From Clostridiales bacterium (GTDB lineage: Bacteria > Bacillota > Clostridia > Christensenellales > Pumilibacteraceae): DNA of 37,124 nt. The position numbers and the translations under genes were made by a program. The DNA is taken from NCBI GenBank assembly GCA_022508405.1, contig JAFLVI010000009.1, positions 1-37,124 on the forward strand, given 5' to 3'. The notes under the pieces were generated by a model. It searched no databases. It had not been told where the DNA came from and was given only the letters and a program-made list of their open reading frames with translations. Positions 6,520 through 18,800 of this stretch are shown here, one piece after another. Numbering within the stretch: position 1 is the first letter of the stretch; every line of letters starts with the position of its first letter.

Positions 6520-7911
6520 TTACTTTTTTTTGGCTTTTATTGCCGAGTCTATCTGCTGTGCGGCGGACTTGCCTGCGCCCATGGCGAGTATAACGGTTGC
6601 CGCACCTGTTACGGCGTCGCCGCCGGCGTACACCATGTCGCGTGTGGTCTTGCCCGATTCGTCTGTAATTATTCCGCCCCACCTGTTTACGTCTATGCCG
6701 GTAGTGGTGTTTTTTATAAGCGGATTGGGGCTTGTGCCGACGGCTACTATAACGGTATCCGTTTCCAGCTCGAATTCGCTGTTAGGTATAGGCACAGGTC
6801 TGCGCCTGCCCGACCCGTCCGGCTCGCCAAGTTCCATTTTTTGGCACTTGAGTGCGCGCACGTTTTTTTGTTCGTCGCCCAGCGCTTCCAGCGGTGCGGT
6901 CAGCATGATAAACTCCACGCCCTCTTCCTTTGCGTGCTCTACTTCTTCTTTTCTGGCAGGAAGCTCTTGTTCGCTTCGGCGGTACACCAACATAACGCGT
7001 TCCGCACCCAAACGCAGGGCGGAGCGCGCAGCGTCCATAGCCACGTTGCCGCCACCGACTACAACAACCGACTTGCTACGCTTTATGGGCGTATCGGCGC
7101 CGTCAAGATACGCCTTCATAAGATTTACGCGCGTTAAAAACTCGTTGGCGGAATACACGCCGTTTAGTTCTTCGCCCTTTATCTTCATAAAGTTGGGAAG
7201 CCCCGCGCCGCTGCCGATAAACACAGCTTCGTAGCCGTCGTCGAACAACTCGTCTACAAAAACAGTTTTGCCTATGACGGTGTTTAACTCAAATTTAACG
7301 CCGAGCGATTTTAAATTATCTATCTCGCTTTCCACTATCTTTTTGGGCAAGCGGAATTCCGGAATGCCGTACACAAGGACGCCGCCTGCAAGGTGCAACG
7401 CCTCGAACACCGTAACTTCGTACCCGCGCGAGCACAACTCGCCCGCGCAAGAAAGCCCCGCAGGGCCCGACCCCACAACCGCCACCTTGTGACCGTTGCT
7501 TACAATTTTACTTTTATCTTCCGATTTGTGCGCGCTAAAATAGTCGGCGGCAAAGCGCTCAAGCCTACCTATAGCCACCGGCTCGCCGTTACGCCCGCGC
7601 ACGCACTTGCATTCGCACTGCGTTTCCTGCGGACATACCCTGCCGCACACGGCGGCGAGCGGACCGGATTTTTCCAAAACCTTATACGCGCCAAGAAAGT
7701 CGCCGTCCTTGACCTTTTGTATAAACTCGGGGATATCCCTATTCACCGGACAGCCGCTTACGCACGGCTTGTTTTTGCAGTTTAGACAGCGCTCCGCTTC
7801 CGTTTTTGCTTGGCTCTCGTCATACCCCAAAGCGACTTCATCAAAGTTTTTTGCGCGCAGCAAGGGATCTTGAACGGTCATTTCGGTTTTTTGTTTGGAT
7901 AGATTTGCCAT
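6520..7911 (-). CDS. NADPH-dependent glutamate synthase small-subunit-like / NfnB subunit
   Basis: 463 aa: RCLNCKNKPCVSGCPVNRDIPEFIQ...CGRVCPQETQCECKCVRG...VAVVGSGPAGLSCAGELCSRGYEVTVFEA...VVVVGGGNVAMDAARSALRLGAE: GltD-type FAD/NAD-binding with N-terminal FeS cysteines; partner NfnA-like gene directly upstream. Confidence 0.92.
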   Translation of the reverse strand: MANLSKQKTEMTVQDPLLRAKNFDEVALGYDESQAKTEAERCLNCKNKPCVSGCPVNRDIPEFIQKVKDGDFLGAYKVLEKSGPLAAVCGRVCPQETQCECKCVRGRNGEPVAIGRLERFAADYFSAHKSEDKSKIVSNGHKVAVVGSGPAGLSCAGELCSRGYEVTVFEALHLAGGVLVYGIPEFRLPKKIVESEIDNLKSLGVKFELNTVIGKTVFVDELFDDGYEAVFIGSGAGLPNFMKIKGEELNGVYSANEFLTRVNLMKAYLDGADTPIKRSKSVVVVGGGNVAMDAARSALRLGAERVMLVYRRSEQELPARKEEVEHAKEEGVEFIMLTAPLEALGDEQKNVRALKCQKMELGEPDGSGRRRPVPIPNSEFELETDTVIVAVGTSPNPLIKNTTTGIDVNRWGGIITDESGKTTRDMVYAGGDAVTGAATVILAMGAGKSAAQQIDSAIKAKKK

Positions 7912-7916
7912 GACGG

Positions 7917-8759
7917 TTATTTCTCCGTTTTAAACAAATTGCACGCTTTTTCATAAGCGTGACGCTCAAACTCGGCATACATTTTGCTTCGCGCAATCGC
8001 CTCGTCAAAGTCTACTTTATGCCCGTCAAAGTCAGGCCCGTCCACGCACGCAAACTTCATTTGCCCGCCGACGGTAAGCCTGCATCCGCCGCACATGCCC
8101 GTGCCGTCTATCATGATGGGGTTCATGGACACCACCGTCTTTATGCCGTACTCTTTTGTGAGCTTGCTTACAAACTTCATCATTACAAGCGGCCCGATTG
8201 CTATCACTTCGTCGTATACATTGCCTTTGTCTATGAGCGCTTTTAGCGCGTCGGTTACAAGCCCCTTATTCCCCGCAGAGCCGTCGTCGCTCATTAAAAC
8301 AAGCTTATCGGACACCTGTTTAAACTCGTCCTGTAATATAACCAAATCCTTGTTGCGAAAGCCTATCACAGAATGAACGGTCGCGCCGAGAGCGTGCAGT
8401 TTTTTGGCAATGGGATACGCGATTGCACAGCCCACGCCGCCGCCTATTACCGCCACCTTCTTCAGCCCGTCAAGCTCGCTCGGAACTCCCAGCGGTCCCA
8501 CAAAATCGCAAATGCAGTCACCCGCATTGAGCATATTCAGCTTATGCGTGGTCCCGCCCACTATTTGGAATATAATGGTAACCGTGCCTTTATTCACGTC
8601 ATAATCGGCAATGGTGAGCGGAATGCGCTCGCCGTCCGCCGACACTCGCAAGATTATAAACATTCCCGCCTGAGCCTTTTTGGCAACGCGCGGCGCGTCT
8701 ATCACCATGCGCGTGACGGTTGGATTAAGCGATTGCTTTTCCAAAATCTTGTACATCAT
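7917..8759 (-). CDS. Dihydroorotate dehydrogenase electron-transfer-like FAD/NAD(P)-binding subunit (NfnA / sulfide dehydrogenase beta type)
   Basis: MYKILEKQSLNPTVTRMVIDAPRVAKKAQAGMFIILRV...GERIPLTIADYD...VAVIGGGVGCAIAYPIAKKL...MIDGTGMCGGCRLTVGGQMKFACVDGPDFDGHKVDF: ferredoxin reductase-like fold with C-terminal 2Fe-2S cysteines. Confidence 0.92.
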   Translation of the reverse strand: MMYKILEKQSLNPTVTRMVIDAPRVAKKAQAGMFIILRVSADGERIPLTIADYDVNKGTVTIIFQIVGGTTHKLNMLNAGDCICDFVGPLGVPSELDGLKKVAVIGGGVGCAIAYPIAKKLHALGATVHSVIGFRNKDLVILQDEFKQVSDKLVLMSDDGSAGNKGLVTDALKALIDKGNVYDEVIAIGPLVMMKFVSKLTKEYGIKTVVSMNPIMIDGTGMCGGCRLTVGGQMKFACVDGPDFDGHKVDFDEAIARSKMYAEFERHAYEKACNLFKTEK

Positions 8760-8797
8760 ATAATCCTCTTTTAAGGATTATACCATAACGGCAAAAT

Positions 8798-9502
8798 TTA
8801 AGCAAGCGCGCTAAGTACGCTTATTACAAATTGCACGTGAATATAGCGGATATACGACAGCACGGTTTGCGTACTTAGCGGCGAATACTCGCACGAGATA
8901 ACTGCCGATTTTAGCTTTTCCGAACTTGCGCTCAGCGCCAAGTCGCGCAGTTTTTTGCACGCGCGAGTTGCCGCATACTCCGCGGCGGCTTCGGTGATGT
9001 TTCCCCTGTCCAGCTCGGTGGAAGCGGTGGAAAGCGTGTTGAACCATTCGCCCGAAAGATATTTAAGCACCGCCTTGTCGCCGCCCGAATAATTGCCGCT
9101 TGGGATGCTCAGCGAAAAATAAAACGAATTGGGATTTACCGTCACCAGTGTTTTTACGTCCGATTCACTGTTGTAAACCGCCGCAATAATCTTGTACTTG
9201 CCGTCGTTGTATAAATATCCCCCGCCGCCGCGCTCCTTGGTGTCCTGCGCGTAAAGAAGCGCTTGCGTGCGTTCTTCCGCTTCCGACGTGCACAAAAAAT
9301 AATACGTTTTGCCTAAAGTCTCGGACGCGCTCACGCTGCCGACGCCCGCTCTCGGCAAAAACACTACAAGCAAACATATTGCCGCCGTCAAAAGCAGTAA
9401 TACGGCGATGAGAATGCCCGCCGCCTTTCTTGCTCCGCCACGCCTGCGGACCGCTTTGCGCCCGCCGCGCTGTATTATGTACGCACTGTCACTGTAACGC
9501 AT
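8798..9502 (-). CDS. Membrane-anchored protein, possible SPOR-like extracytoplasmic domain
   Basis: MRYSDSAYIIQRGGRKAVRRRGGARKAAGILIAVLLLLTAAICLLVVF: basic N-terminus, one TM, then TYYFLCTSE..AQALLYAQDTKERGGGGYLYNDGKYKIIAAVYNSESDVKTLV, reminiscent of SPOR domains. Confidence 0.65.
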   Translation of the reverse strand: MRYSDSAYIIQRGGRKAVRRRGGARKAAGILIAVLLLLTAAICLLVVFLPRAGVGSVSASETLGKTYYFLCTSEAEERTQALLYAQDTKERGGGGYLYNDGKYKIIAAVYNSESDVKTLVTVNPNSFYFSLSIPSGNYSGGDKAVLKYLSGEWFNTLSTASTELDRGNITEAAAEYAATRACKKLRDLALSASSEKLKSAVISCEYSPLSTQTVLSYIRYIHVQFVISVLSALA

Positions 9503-9669
9503 ATCCCTTGCCTTTCTTTGTGCATTGTGGTATAATAAAACCAATCGCCATTACGGAAAGAATTGTCAATATCGAAAAACGGTAAAGAAATCGAAAAGTC
9601 AATCTGTGATTGTGAAAAAATATTGATAAAAGAGAACTCGTAATACTATATTTTATTTTCGGGGAATAT

Positions 9670-10335
9670 ATGCAATACCAAATTCAGACAATGCCCATTT
9701 GGGACGCGTACAAATCGCATGACGGCTGTCCGCTGTGCAAAATATATAACGACCGCGAAAAGCGTTTGGTCGGACAATACCTTGCCGAAAACGTGATGGA
9801 TCCCGACTTTAGAACGGAGTCCAACCGCATAGGGTTTTGCCCCGAGCATATAAGGCAGATGTATGCCGGACAAAACAAGCTCGGGCTTGCCCTGCAGCTG
9901 GAAACGCGCGCCGCAGAACTATATAAACTCCTGCAAAAGCCGCCCACCGACAAAAAATCGGCAAAAAAGACAGCCGAAAAAATAAACGAACACTGCGGCT
10001 GTGTTATATGCAACGCCATTGCCGAGCCGATGGAGCGGTACTACATGACGATTGCGGAAATGTTTTTGCACGAAACAGACTTTCCCGAACTTTTCCGTGA
10101 GGCGCACCACTGCGTAAAGCACGCCGCCAAGCTGTTTGACGCGGCGGCGTATGCCGGAAAAAGCGTAACCGACTATCTTGCCGCGCTAAACGCCGGACTG
10201 CTACGCGACCTTAACCGCACCGAACGCGATATGCGCGCGTTTGCCGACTGCTTTGACTTTAGAAACTCGGGCAGCAAGCCCGACCAGCAAGCGATCCCCA
10301 GAGCGATAAGCGTTTTGATTACGGATAAACAGTAA
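9670..10335 (+). CDS. DUF6062-like protein with paired Cys motifs
   Basis: DGCPLCKIYNDREKRLVGQYLAENVMDPDFRTESNRIGFCPEHI...HCGCVICNAIAEPMERYY...DFPELFREAHHCVKHA: CxxC pairs and an overall layout I associate with DUF6062; not searched. Confidence 0.65.
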   Translation: MQYQIQTMPIWDAYKSHDGCPLCKIYNDREKRLVGQYLAENVMDPDFRTESNRIGFCPEHIRQMYAGQNKLGLALQLETRAAELYKLLQKPPTDKKSAKKTAEKINEHCGCVICNAIAEPMERYYMTIAEMFLHETDFPELFREAHHCVKHAAKLFDAAAYAGKSVTDYLAALNAGLLRDLNRTERDMRAFADCFDFRNSGSKPDQQAIPRAISVLITDKQ

Positions 10336-10336
10336 T

Positions 10337-10373
10337 CAATTCGGAATTAGGAATTAGGAATTCTGAATTATAG
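10337..10373. repeat. Heptamer array
   Basis: ATTCGGA|ATTAGGA|ATTAGGA|ATTCTGA|ATTATAG. Confidence 0.8.
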
Positions 10374-10424
10374 GTGGTTTATATTTACCGTCCTAATCAA
10401 TATTTTCCAATAAAATTTATTGCA

Positions 10425-10557
10425 CAAAAAATCCCGCCTGTGCCGCAGATGTTGCCGAATTCAAACCCGCCTTGTGGCAGGTGGGTTGGCTGATGCCGTC
10501 GTCTGTCTTCCCCTGCTTACATAAAGTAAAATTACTGAGGCCCGACATATTATAGCA
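10425..10557 (-). ncRNA. Candidate orphan small RNA, family not assigned
   Basis: Minus strand extended -10 TGCTATAAT (10549-10557), then about 115-120 nt of GC-rich sequence in an AT-rich intergenic region, ending GGCGGGATTTTTT. Contains AACCCACCTGCC-ACAA-GGCGGGTT hairpin, and CAGA..GCC/GGC..TCTG pairing. Confidence 0.5.
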
Positions 10558-10761
10558 TACTCCGCCATCCCTTTTAGTAGTTGAGGTTATAAATTAGGCT
10601 TAATCTCGAACACCGCAGGATGTTACTAATAGTATATACGAGCGCCACCCGAATATCAATGATAAACTAAAAATTTTTAAAACAATATTTTTGTAAAACC
10701 TATTGACAATTACTCGGTTTTGTGGTAGGAAGAAAAATTTAATAAAATTTATCATTATTTT

Positions 10762-12870
<2,109 letters not shown>

Positions 12871-12874
<4 letters not shown>

Positions 12875-14073
12875 TTTACAGTAGAAAAGGTCAGCTTATT
12901 TTTGACGGCTTCAAAATCCTTCCAGAACTTTTCAAACCGTTTTATCGCTTCTTCCGTGCGCTCTTTTGAGTTGAAGGACGTCAATCTAATCCAGCCGTTG
13001 CCGTTTTTGCCAAAACCGCACCCGGGGGTGCAAACAAGCCGTGCCTTGCTGAGAAGATAGTCAAAAAACTCCCATGAGTCTACTCCGCAGTAAAACCATA
13101 TGTACGGCGCGTTCTTGCCGCCTGTGTATTCTATGCCCAGCTCGTCAAACTTTTTGGTTATGATTTTCGCATTGTTCTTGTACGCCGAAACCATCAGTTT
13201 TGTATCTTCGTATCCGCCGCGCAGCATGCTTTCCGCCATGCGCTGAACCACATATGACGTGCCGTTAAACTTGATGGCTTGACGGTGCAGCCACATACGG
13301 TTGAGCGGAGAATTCATTGGTATGACAGTCCAGCCGCACCTTACGCCCGTGAATCCCGCCATCTTGGAGAACGAGCAAAACTCCACCGCGCAGTCGCGCG
13401 CGCCCACCACTTCGAATATGGAGCGGGCTATTCCCTTTCCTTCTATATACGCTTCGTATGCCGCGTCGTAAAGAATTACCGCCTTGTTCTCCAGCGCGTA
13501 GTCCACCCATTCCTTCAACTGTTCCACAGTGTACGCCGCGCCCGTCGGGTTGTTGGGAGAACATAAATATATAATATCCGCCTTCACCTTTTTGGGCGGC
13601 ATTGCCAAAAACTTGTTTTCGCGCGTAGCGTCGCAGTACACGATTTTACGCCCGTCAAGTATATTTGCGTCCACATACGCGGGATACACCGGATCGGGTA
13701 TCATCACCACGTTGTCCTCGTCGAACAAGTCCAAAAAGTTGCCTATGCCGTTTTTTGCGCCGTCCGTAACAAATACTTCGTCCGTATGAATCTCTATATT
13801 GCGGCGCTTGTAGTAGTCCACTATGGCGTTCTTTAAAAACGGATAGCCGTCGTACGGACCGTAACCGCGAAATCCGCCGGTTGTGCCCAAGTCCAGACCC
13901 GCCGACCTGCAAGCGTCAACCGCCTTGTTGGACAGCGGAAGCGTTACGTCGCCTATTCCCAGACTGATGACGTCCGAACTCGGAAAATCGGCCTTGTATT
14001 TTTCCACACGCCGAGAAACTTCGGCAAACAGATAATTTTCCTTTAGGTTTTTGAAGTTTTTGTTAAGCTTCAT
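12871..14073 (-). CDS. dapL: LL-diaminopimelate aminotransferase
   Basis: MKLNKNFKNLKENYLFAEVSRRVEKYKADFPSSDVISLGIGDVTLPL...GFRGYGPYDGYPFLKNAI...CSPNNPTGAAYT...SFSKMAGFTGVRCGWTVIP: typical DapL. Confidence 0.93.
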
Positions 14074-14104
14074 GGTTTTGTTTCCTTAAACTTTTATATA
14101 ATAC

Positions 14105-15751
14105 TTAATCGTGCCTTAAAATTCTGCCTTTGTCTTGTGTACGGTTTGATTTGTACGTCTTTGCCGCCGCTATAAACTCGCGGAATATCGGCTGCGGCCT
14201 AGCGGGGCGCGATTTAAACTCGGGGTGATACTGAACGCCCACATGGAACAGATTGTCCGTAATCTCCACCGCTTCCACTAGATTGCCGTCCGGCGATATG
14301 CCGCAAAGCGTAAGCCCAGCGTTTTGCATTTCCTCGCGCATGGCATTGTTAAACTCGTATCTGTGGCGGTGCCGTTCCATAACGGACGTAACGCCTTTGC
14401 CGTAGCATCTGGATAGCGTGGTGTGCTCGCCTATAACGCATTCGTACGCGCCCAGCCGCATTGTTCCGCCGGTGTTTTCACAGCCGATCTGGTCTTCCAT
14501 AATGTCTATAACCTTGTGCTGTGACGCGGGATCGAATTCGCGCGAGGTGGCGTCCGCGTACCCCAAAACGTTTCTGGCATACTCGATAACCGCTATCTGC
14601 ATACCCAAACATATGCCGAAATACGGCTTGTTGTTCTCGCGGCAATACTTGGCTGCCGTAACCATGCCTTCTATGCCGCGGTCGCCGAAACCGCCGGGGA
14701 CGATTATGCCGTCCGCATCGTCAAGGTAGTCGTGGACTGTTGTGTCGGTAAGCTTTTCCGCATCCACCCACTTTAAATCTATTTTTACGCCGTTGTGTAT
14801 GCCGCCGTGAGTGAGCGCTTCCACAACCGAAAGGTACGCGTCGTACATTTGCACGTACTTGCCGACAAGCGCGATTTTTACGCTTCCGTTGCGGTTTTTT
14901 GCCATTTCCACCATGGCGCGCCAGTCGGAAAGCTGCGGCGCGTTGTCGGGAAGATCGAGTTCACGCGTGACGATATCGCCTATTCCGCTGTTTAAAAGCA
15001 GCAGCGGTACTTCGTACAAAAGGTCGGCGTCGCGGTTTTCTATTACGCAGTCCGGTTCGACGTTGCAGGACAGCGCGAGTTTTTCCTTTAGCTTTTTGTC
15101 AATCGGTTTGGACGTGCGAAGCACCACCAGATTGGGCGAAATGCCGAGCGAGCGCAGCGTCTTTACAGAATGCTGCGTGGGCTTGGTCTTAATCTCGCCG
15201 CTGGACGTGATGGTTGGCGCAAGCGTGACGTGAACGAACAAGCAGTTCTCTCTGCCCACGTCGTTGCTTACCTGACGAATGGCTTCGATAAACGGCAAGC
15301 TTTCTATATCGCCCACCGTGCCGCCGATTTCCGTAATGACGACGTCCGCGCCTATCTTTTTGCCGACCGAATAGATAAACTTTTTTATCTGGTTTGTTAC
15401 GTGCGGAATTACCTGTACCGTCTCGCCGTTGTACACGCCGTCGCGCTCGTTTTGCAGAACGGTGCTGTACACCTTGCCTGTGGTAAGGTTGGAAAACTTG
15501 TTAAGGTTTTCGTCTATAAACCGCTCGTAGTGACCGAGGTCGAGGTCGGTTTCCGCACCGTCCTCGGTTACAAACACTTCGCCGTGCTGAAACGGACTCA
15601 TCGTGCCCGGGTCTACGTTGATATAAGGGTCAAGCTTTTGCGCTATAACCTTTAAGCCCTTGGATTTAAGTATCAATCCGAGGCTCGCCGCCGTTATACC
15701 CTTGCCCAGTCCGGACACAACACCGCCCGTAACAAAAATGTACTTTTCCAT
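14105..15751 (-). CDS. pyrG: CTP synthase
   Basis: [78 protein letters not shown]...[19 protein letters not shown]...[13 protein letters not shown]. Confidence 0.98.
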   Translation of the reverse strand: MEKYIFVTGGVVSGLGKGITAASLGLILKSKGLKVIAQKLDPYINVDPGTMSPFQHGEVFVTEDGAETDLDLGHYERFIDENLNKFSNLTTGKVYSTVLQNERDGVYNGETVQVIPHVTNQIKKFIYSVGKKIGADVVITEIGGTVGDIESLPFIEAIRQVSNDVGRENCLFVHVTLAPTITSSGEIKTKPTQHSVKTLRSLGISPNLVVLRTSKPIDKKLKEKLALSCNVEPDCVIENRDADLLYEVPLLLLNSGIGDIVTRELDLPDNAPQLSDWRAMVEMAKNRNGSVKIALVGKYVQMYDAYLSVVEALTHGGIHNGVKIDLKWVDAEKLTDTTVHDYLDDADGIIVPGGFGDRGIEGMVTAAKYCRENNKPYFGICLGMQIAVIEYARNVLGYADATSREFDPASQHKVIDIMEDQIGCENTGGTMRLGAYECVIGEHTTLSRCYGKGVTSVMERHRHRYEFNNAMREEMQNAGLTLCGISPDGNLVEAVEITDNLFHVGVQYHPEFKSRPARPQPIFREFIAAAKTYKSNRTQDKGRILRHD

Positions 15752-15793
15752 TGTTTTCTCCGATTGTTAAAGCCGATTGTTCTTATAAATTAC

Positions 15794-15822
15794 ATTATAC
15801 CGCAAAACCGTGCGGTATGCAA
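15794..15822 (-). promoter_or_regulatory. Possible pyrG promoter with inverted repeat in the spacer
   Basis: Minus strand TTGCAT-17-TATAAT; ATACCGCA-cggttt-TGCGGTAT inverted repeat (15797-15818) fills the spacer and overlaps the -10. Confidence 0.5.
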
Positions 15823-15849
15823 CAGTTAATCGCAAATTGACTATTATTT

Positions 15850-18800
15850 TTACAGCCGCACCGTGCCGCGGAAGACTTCGCATGCTTCGCCCGTCAAGTA
15901 CACCGTTTGGTCGGTGTAGCGGATAATAAGCTCGCCGCCGGGGAGACGCACCGAAATATCGGTATCCTTGTCGCACCTGCCGTTTAGCACCGCCGCAACC
16001 GCCGCCGCACACGCGCCGCTGCCGCACGCCATGGTCTCGCCCGTACCGCGCTCGTACACGCGCAGCTTGATATGCCTACTGTCTATAATCTGCATAAATC
16101 CGACGTTTACGCCTTCGGGGAACAGCGACGTATTTTGCCCTATGGCGTTGCCTATCCTTTCCACGTCGCAGTTTTGCACGTCCGGAACGATTATGGTGCA
16201 GTGCGGATTGCCCATGGACGAACATGTAATGTTAAACTTGCCGAGCGGCGTTTCGATTTCCCTGTTTATTACGCTGTCGCCGGACAGCTTGACCGGCACG
16301 GCCTTAGGATTGAGTACCGCCGCGCCCATGTCGACTTTGACCGAATTGACCTTGCCGTCACGCACGTACAGCTTTAGCTTTTTCACGCCGGACAGCGTGT
16401 CCACCGTAATATCCGTCTTGTACGTCTTGCCGTTGTCGTACAAGTACTTGCCAACGCAACGAATGCCGTTGCCGCACATCTTGCCTTCCGAACCGTCCGA
16501 ATTGAACATGCGCATCTTAGCGTCGCACGTTTCGGACGGATAAATGAATATAACGCCGTCCCCGCCAACGCTGAAATGCCTATCCGAAAGATTGACCGCA
16601 ACCGACTCCATATTGTTAATCGGCTTAGTAAGACAGTCCACATAGATATAATCGTTGCCGCAGCCGTGCATTTTGATAAAGTTCAGCCTTTGCCTTTCGG
16701 TGCGCATGTCGTTTATATCCACCAGCTCGGTATTGTACTGGCTGTAACGGCTTTTGAGTGCGCGCGCCAATGCGTTGGCGGTGTCTATTGCCGTAAGGCA
16801 CGGTATTCCGCGCGTAACGGACCTGCAACGCAGGCGAACGTCGTCGTGTGTGGGAATTCTGCCGCGCGTGGAAGTGGACACCAAATAATCTATCTTGCCC
16901 GAGTTTAACAGCGACATGGTGTTTACGCGCGTCGACTCGAATATCTTGTCCACAACCGTGACGTTCATACCCGAGCGGCGAATGACTTCCGCCGTGCCCG
17001 CGGTAGCGTACAGTTCAAAACCCAATTCGTAATAGTTTTTGGCAACGCCCACTATTTCCGCCTTGTCGGAATCGCGCACGGTCATAAGTATGCCGCCCCG
17101 ACGCTTCATCTTGTAGCCCGCCGCCACCAGTCCTTTATAAAGCGCCTCGTCCAGCGTTTTGCCTATGCCCAGCACTTCGCCCGTCGATTTCATTTCCGGA
17201 CCCAAATGCGTATCGAGATCGGTGAGCTTTTCAAACGAGAATATGGGCACCTTGACGGCAACGTACGGCGCGGACGGATACAGTCCGGTGCCGTAACCCA
17301 ACTTTTTAAGCTTTTTGCCTACCATGCACTCGGTGGCAAGCTTTATCATGGGCACGCCCGTAACCTTGGATATATACGGGATAGTGCGCGACGAACGCGG
17401 ATTGACCTCTATTACGTAAATCTTGCCGTCGCTTATTATGTACTGAATGTTTACAAGCCCTTTGGTGTTGAGCGCGGTGGCAAGCCTGTGCGTGTAGTCG
17501 ATAATCTCTTCCTTGTTTTTGTCCGAAATGTTTTGTGCGGGATACACGGCAATGGAATCGCCGCTGTGTATGCCGGCGCGCTCGATATGCTCCATAATGC
17601 CCGGGATAAGGATATCTTCCCCGTCGCAGATGGCGTCCACTTCTATTTCCGTGCCCATAACGTACTTGTCTATAAGCACTATGTTATCGGGATTGCCGTC
17701 CAGAATAATGGACATGTATTCCTTGACGTCGTCGTCCGAAAACGCTATTATCATGTTTTGCCCGCCGAGCACATACGACGGACGGAGTAGCACGGGGTAG
17801 CCCAAAGTGTTTCCGGCTTCCAGCGCCTGCTCGGTTGTCTTGACGGTAAGACCTTGCGGGCGAGCTATGCCCAGCTCTTCTAAAAGCGCGTCAAACCGCT
17901 CCCTATCTTCCGCAGCGTCAATCGAGTCGGCGGGTGTACCCAGTATTTTTACGCCTTTTTCGGACAGGTGCTTTGTAAGCTTTATAGCGGTCTGTCCGCC
18001 AAACGCCACCACCACACCGTACGGGCGCTCGGTGGCGATCACGTTGTCCACGTCTTCTTCTGTAAGCGGCTCAAAGTACAGCCTGTCCGCCGTGTCAAAG
18101 TCGGTGGAAACCGTTTCCGGATTGTTGTTGACTATGGCTACGTCGTAGCCCAGATTTTTAAGCTCCCACACGCAATGCACGGACGCATAGTCAAACTCTA
18201 TGCCCTGCCCGATACGAATGGGACCGGAACCGAACACTATTACGCGCTTTCTGTCGCTGCGCTTTTCGTCGATAAACTCCTTGGCTTCGTTTTCGTCGTC
18301 GTAAGTCGAATAGAAGTACGGCGTTTCCGCCTTGAACTCCGCGGCGCAAGTATCAACCGTTTTAAACACCGCGCGGCGGTGCATGGGAAGGACGTTGCCC
18401 GTTATTTCCTTTAGCGCGCTGTCCGGATAGCCCAAACGCTTGCCGTGCATGTATTCCTGTTTTGTAATCGGCCTGTTTTCTATGGCACGTTCGTAGTCGA
18501 TAAGGTTTTGGATCTTGCTCAAAAACCACTTGTCGATTTTGGTTACTTCGGAAATCTTGTCTATGCCTATACCGCGCTTGAGCGCCTCGTAAAGTATAAA
18601 CAGCCTGTAGTCGGTGGCGGGCATGAGTTTGCTTTCAATCTCTTCGTCCGACATAGCGGCGTAGTGCGCATTGTTAAGCGTGGATTGCCCGATTGCGCCG
18701 CGCACCGCCTTTAGAAGCCCCGCTTCAAAGCACGGCGCGATTGCCATTACCTCACCCGTCGCTTTCATTTGCGTGCCTAAGGTGCGCTTTGCGTACACAA

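Noticed and set aside
10425-10557. Assigning the orphan RNA as 6S RNA, SRP RNA, T-box or a named riboswitch
   Set aside because: Too short for a typical 6S RNA, no SRP domain IV GGAAGG motif, no T-box AGGGUGGNACCGCG, and no downstream same-strand gene. Left unassigned.
15170-15655. Plus-strand ORFs across pyrG, carB-dapF, carA and purF (e.g. 19072-20037, 17206-17790)
   Set aside because: Antisense shadow ORFs of conserved housekeeping genes.
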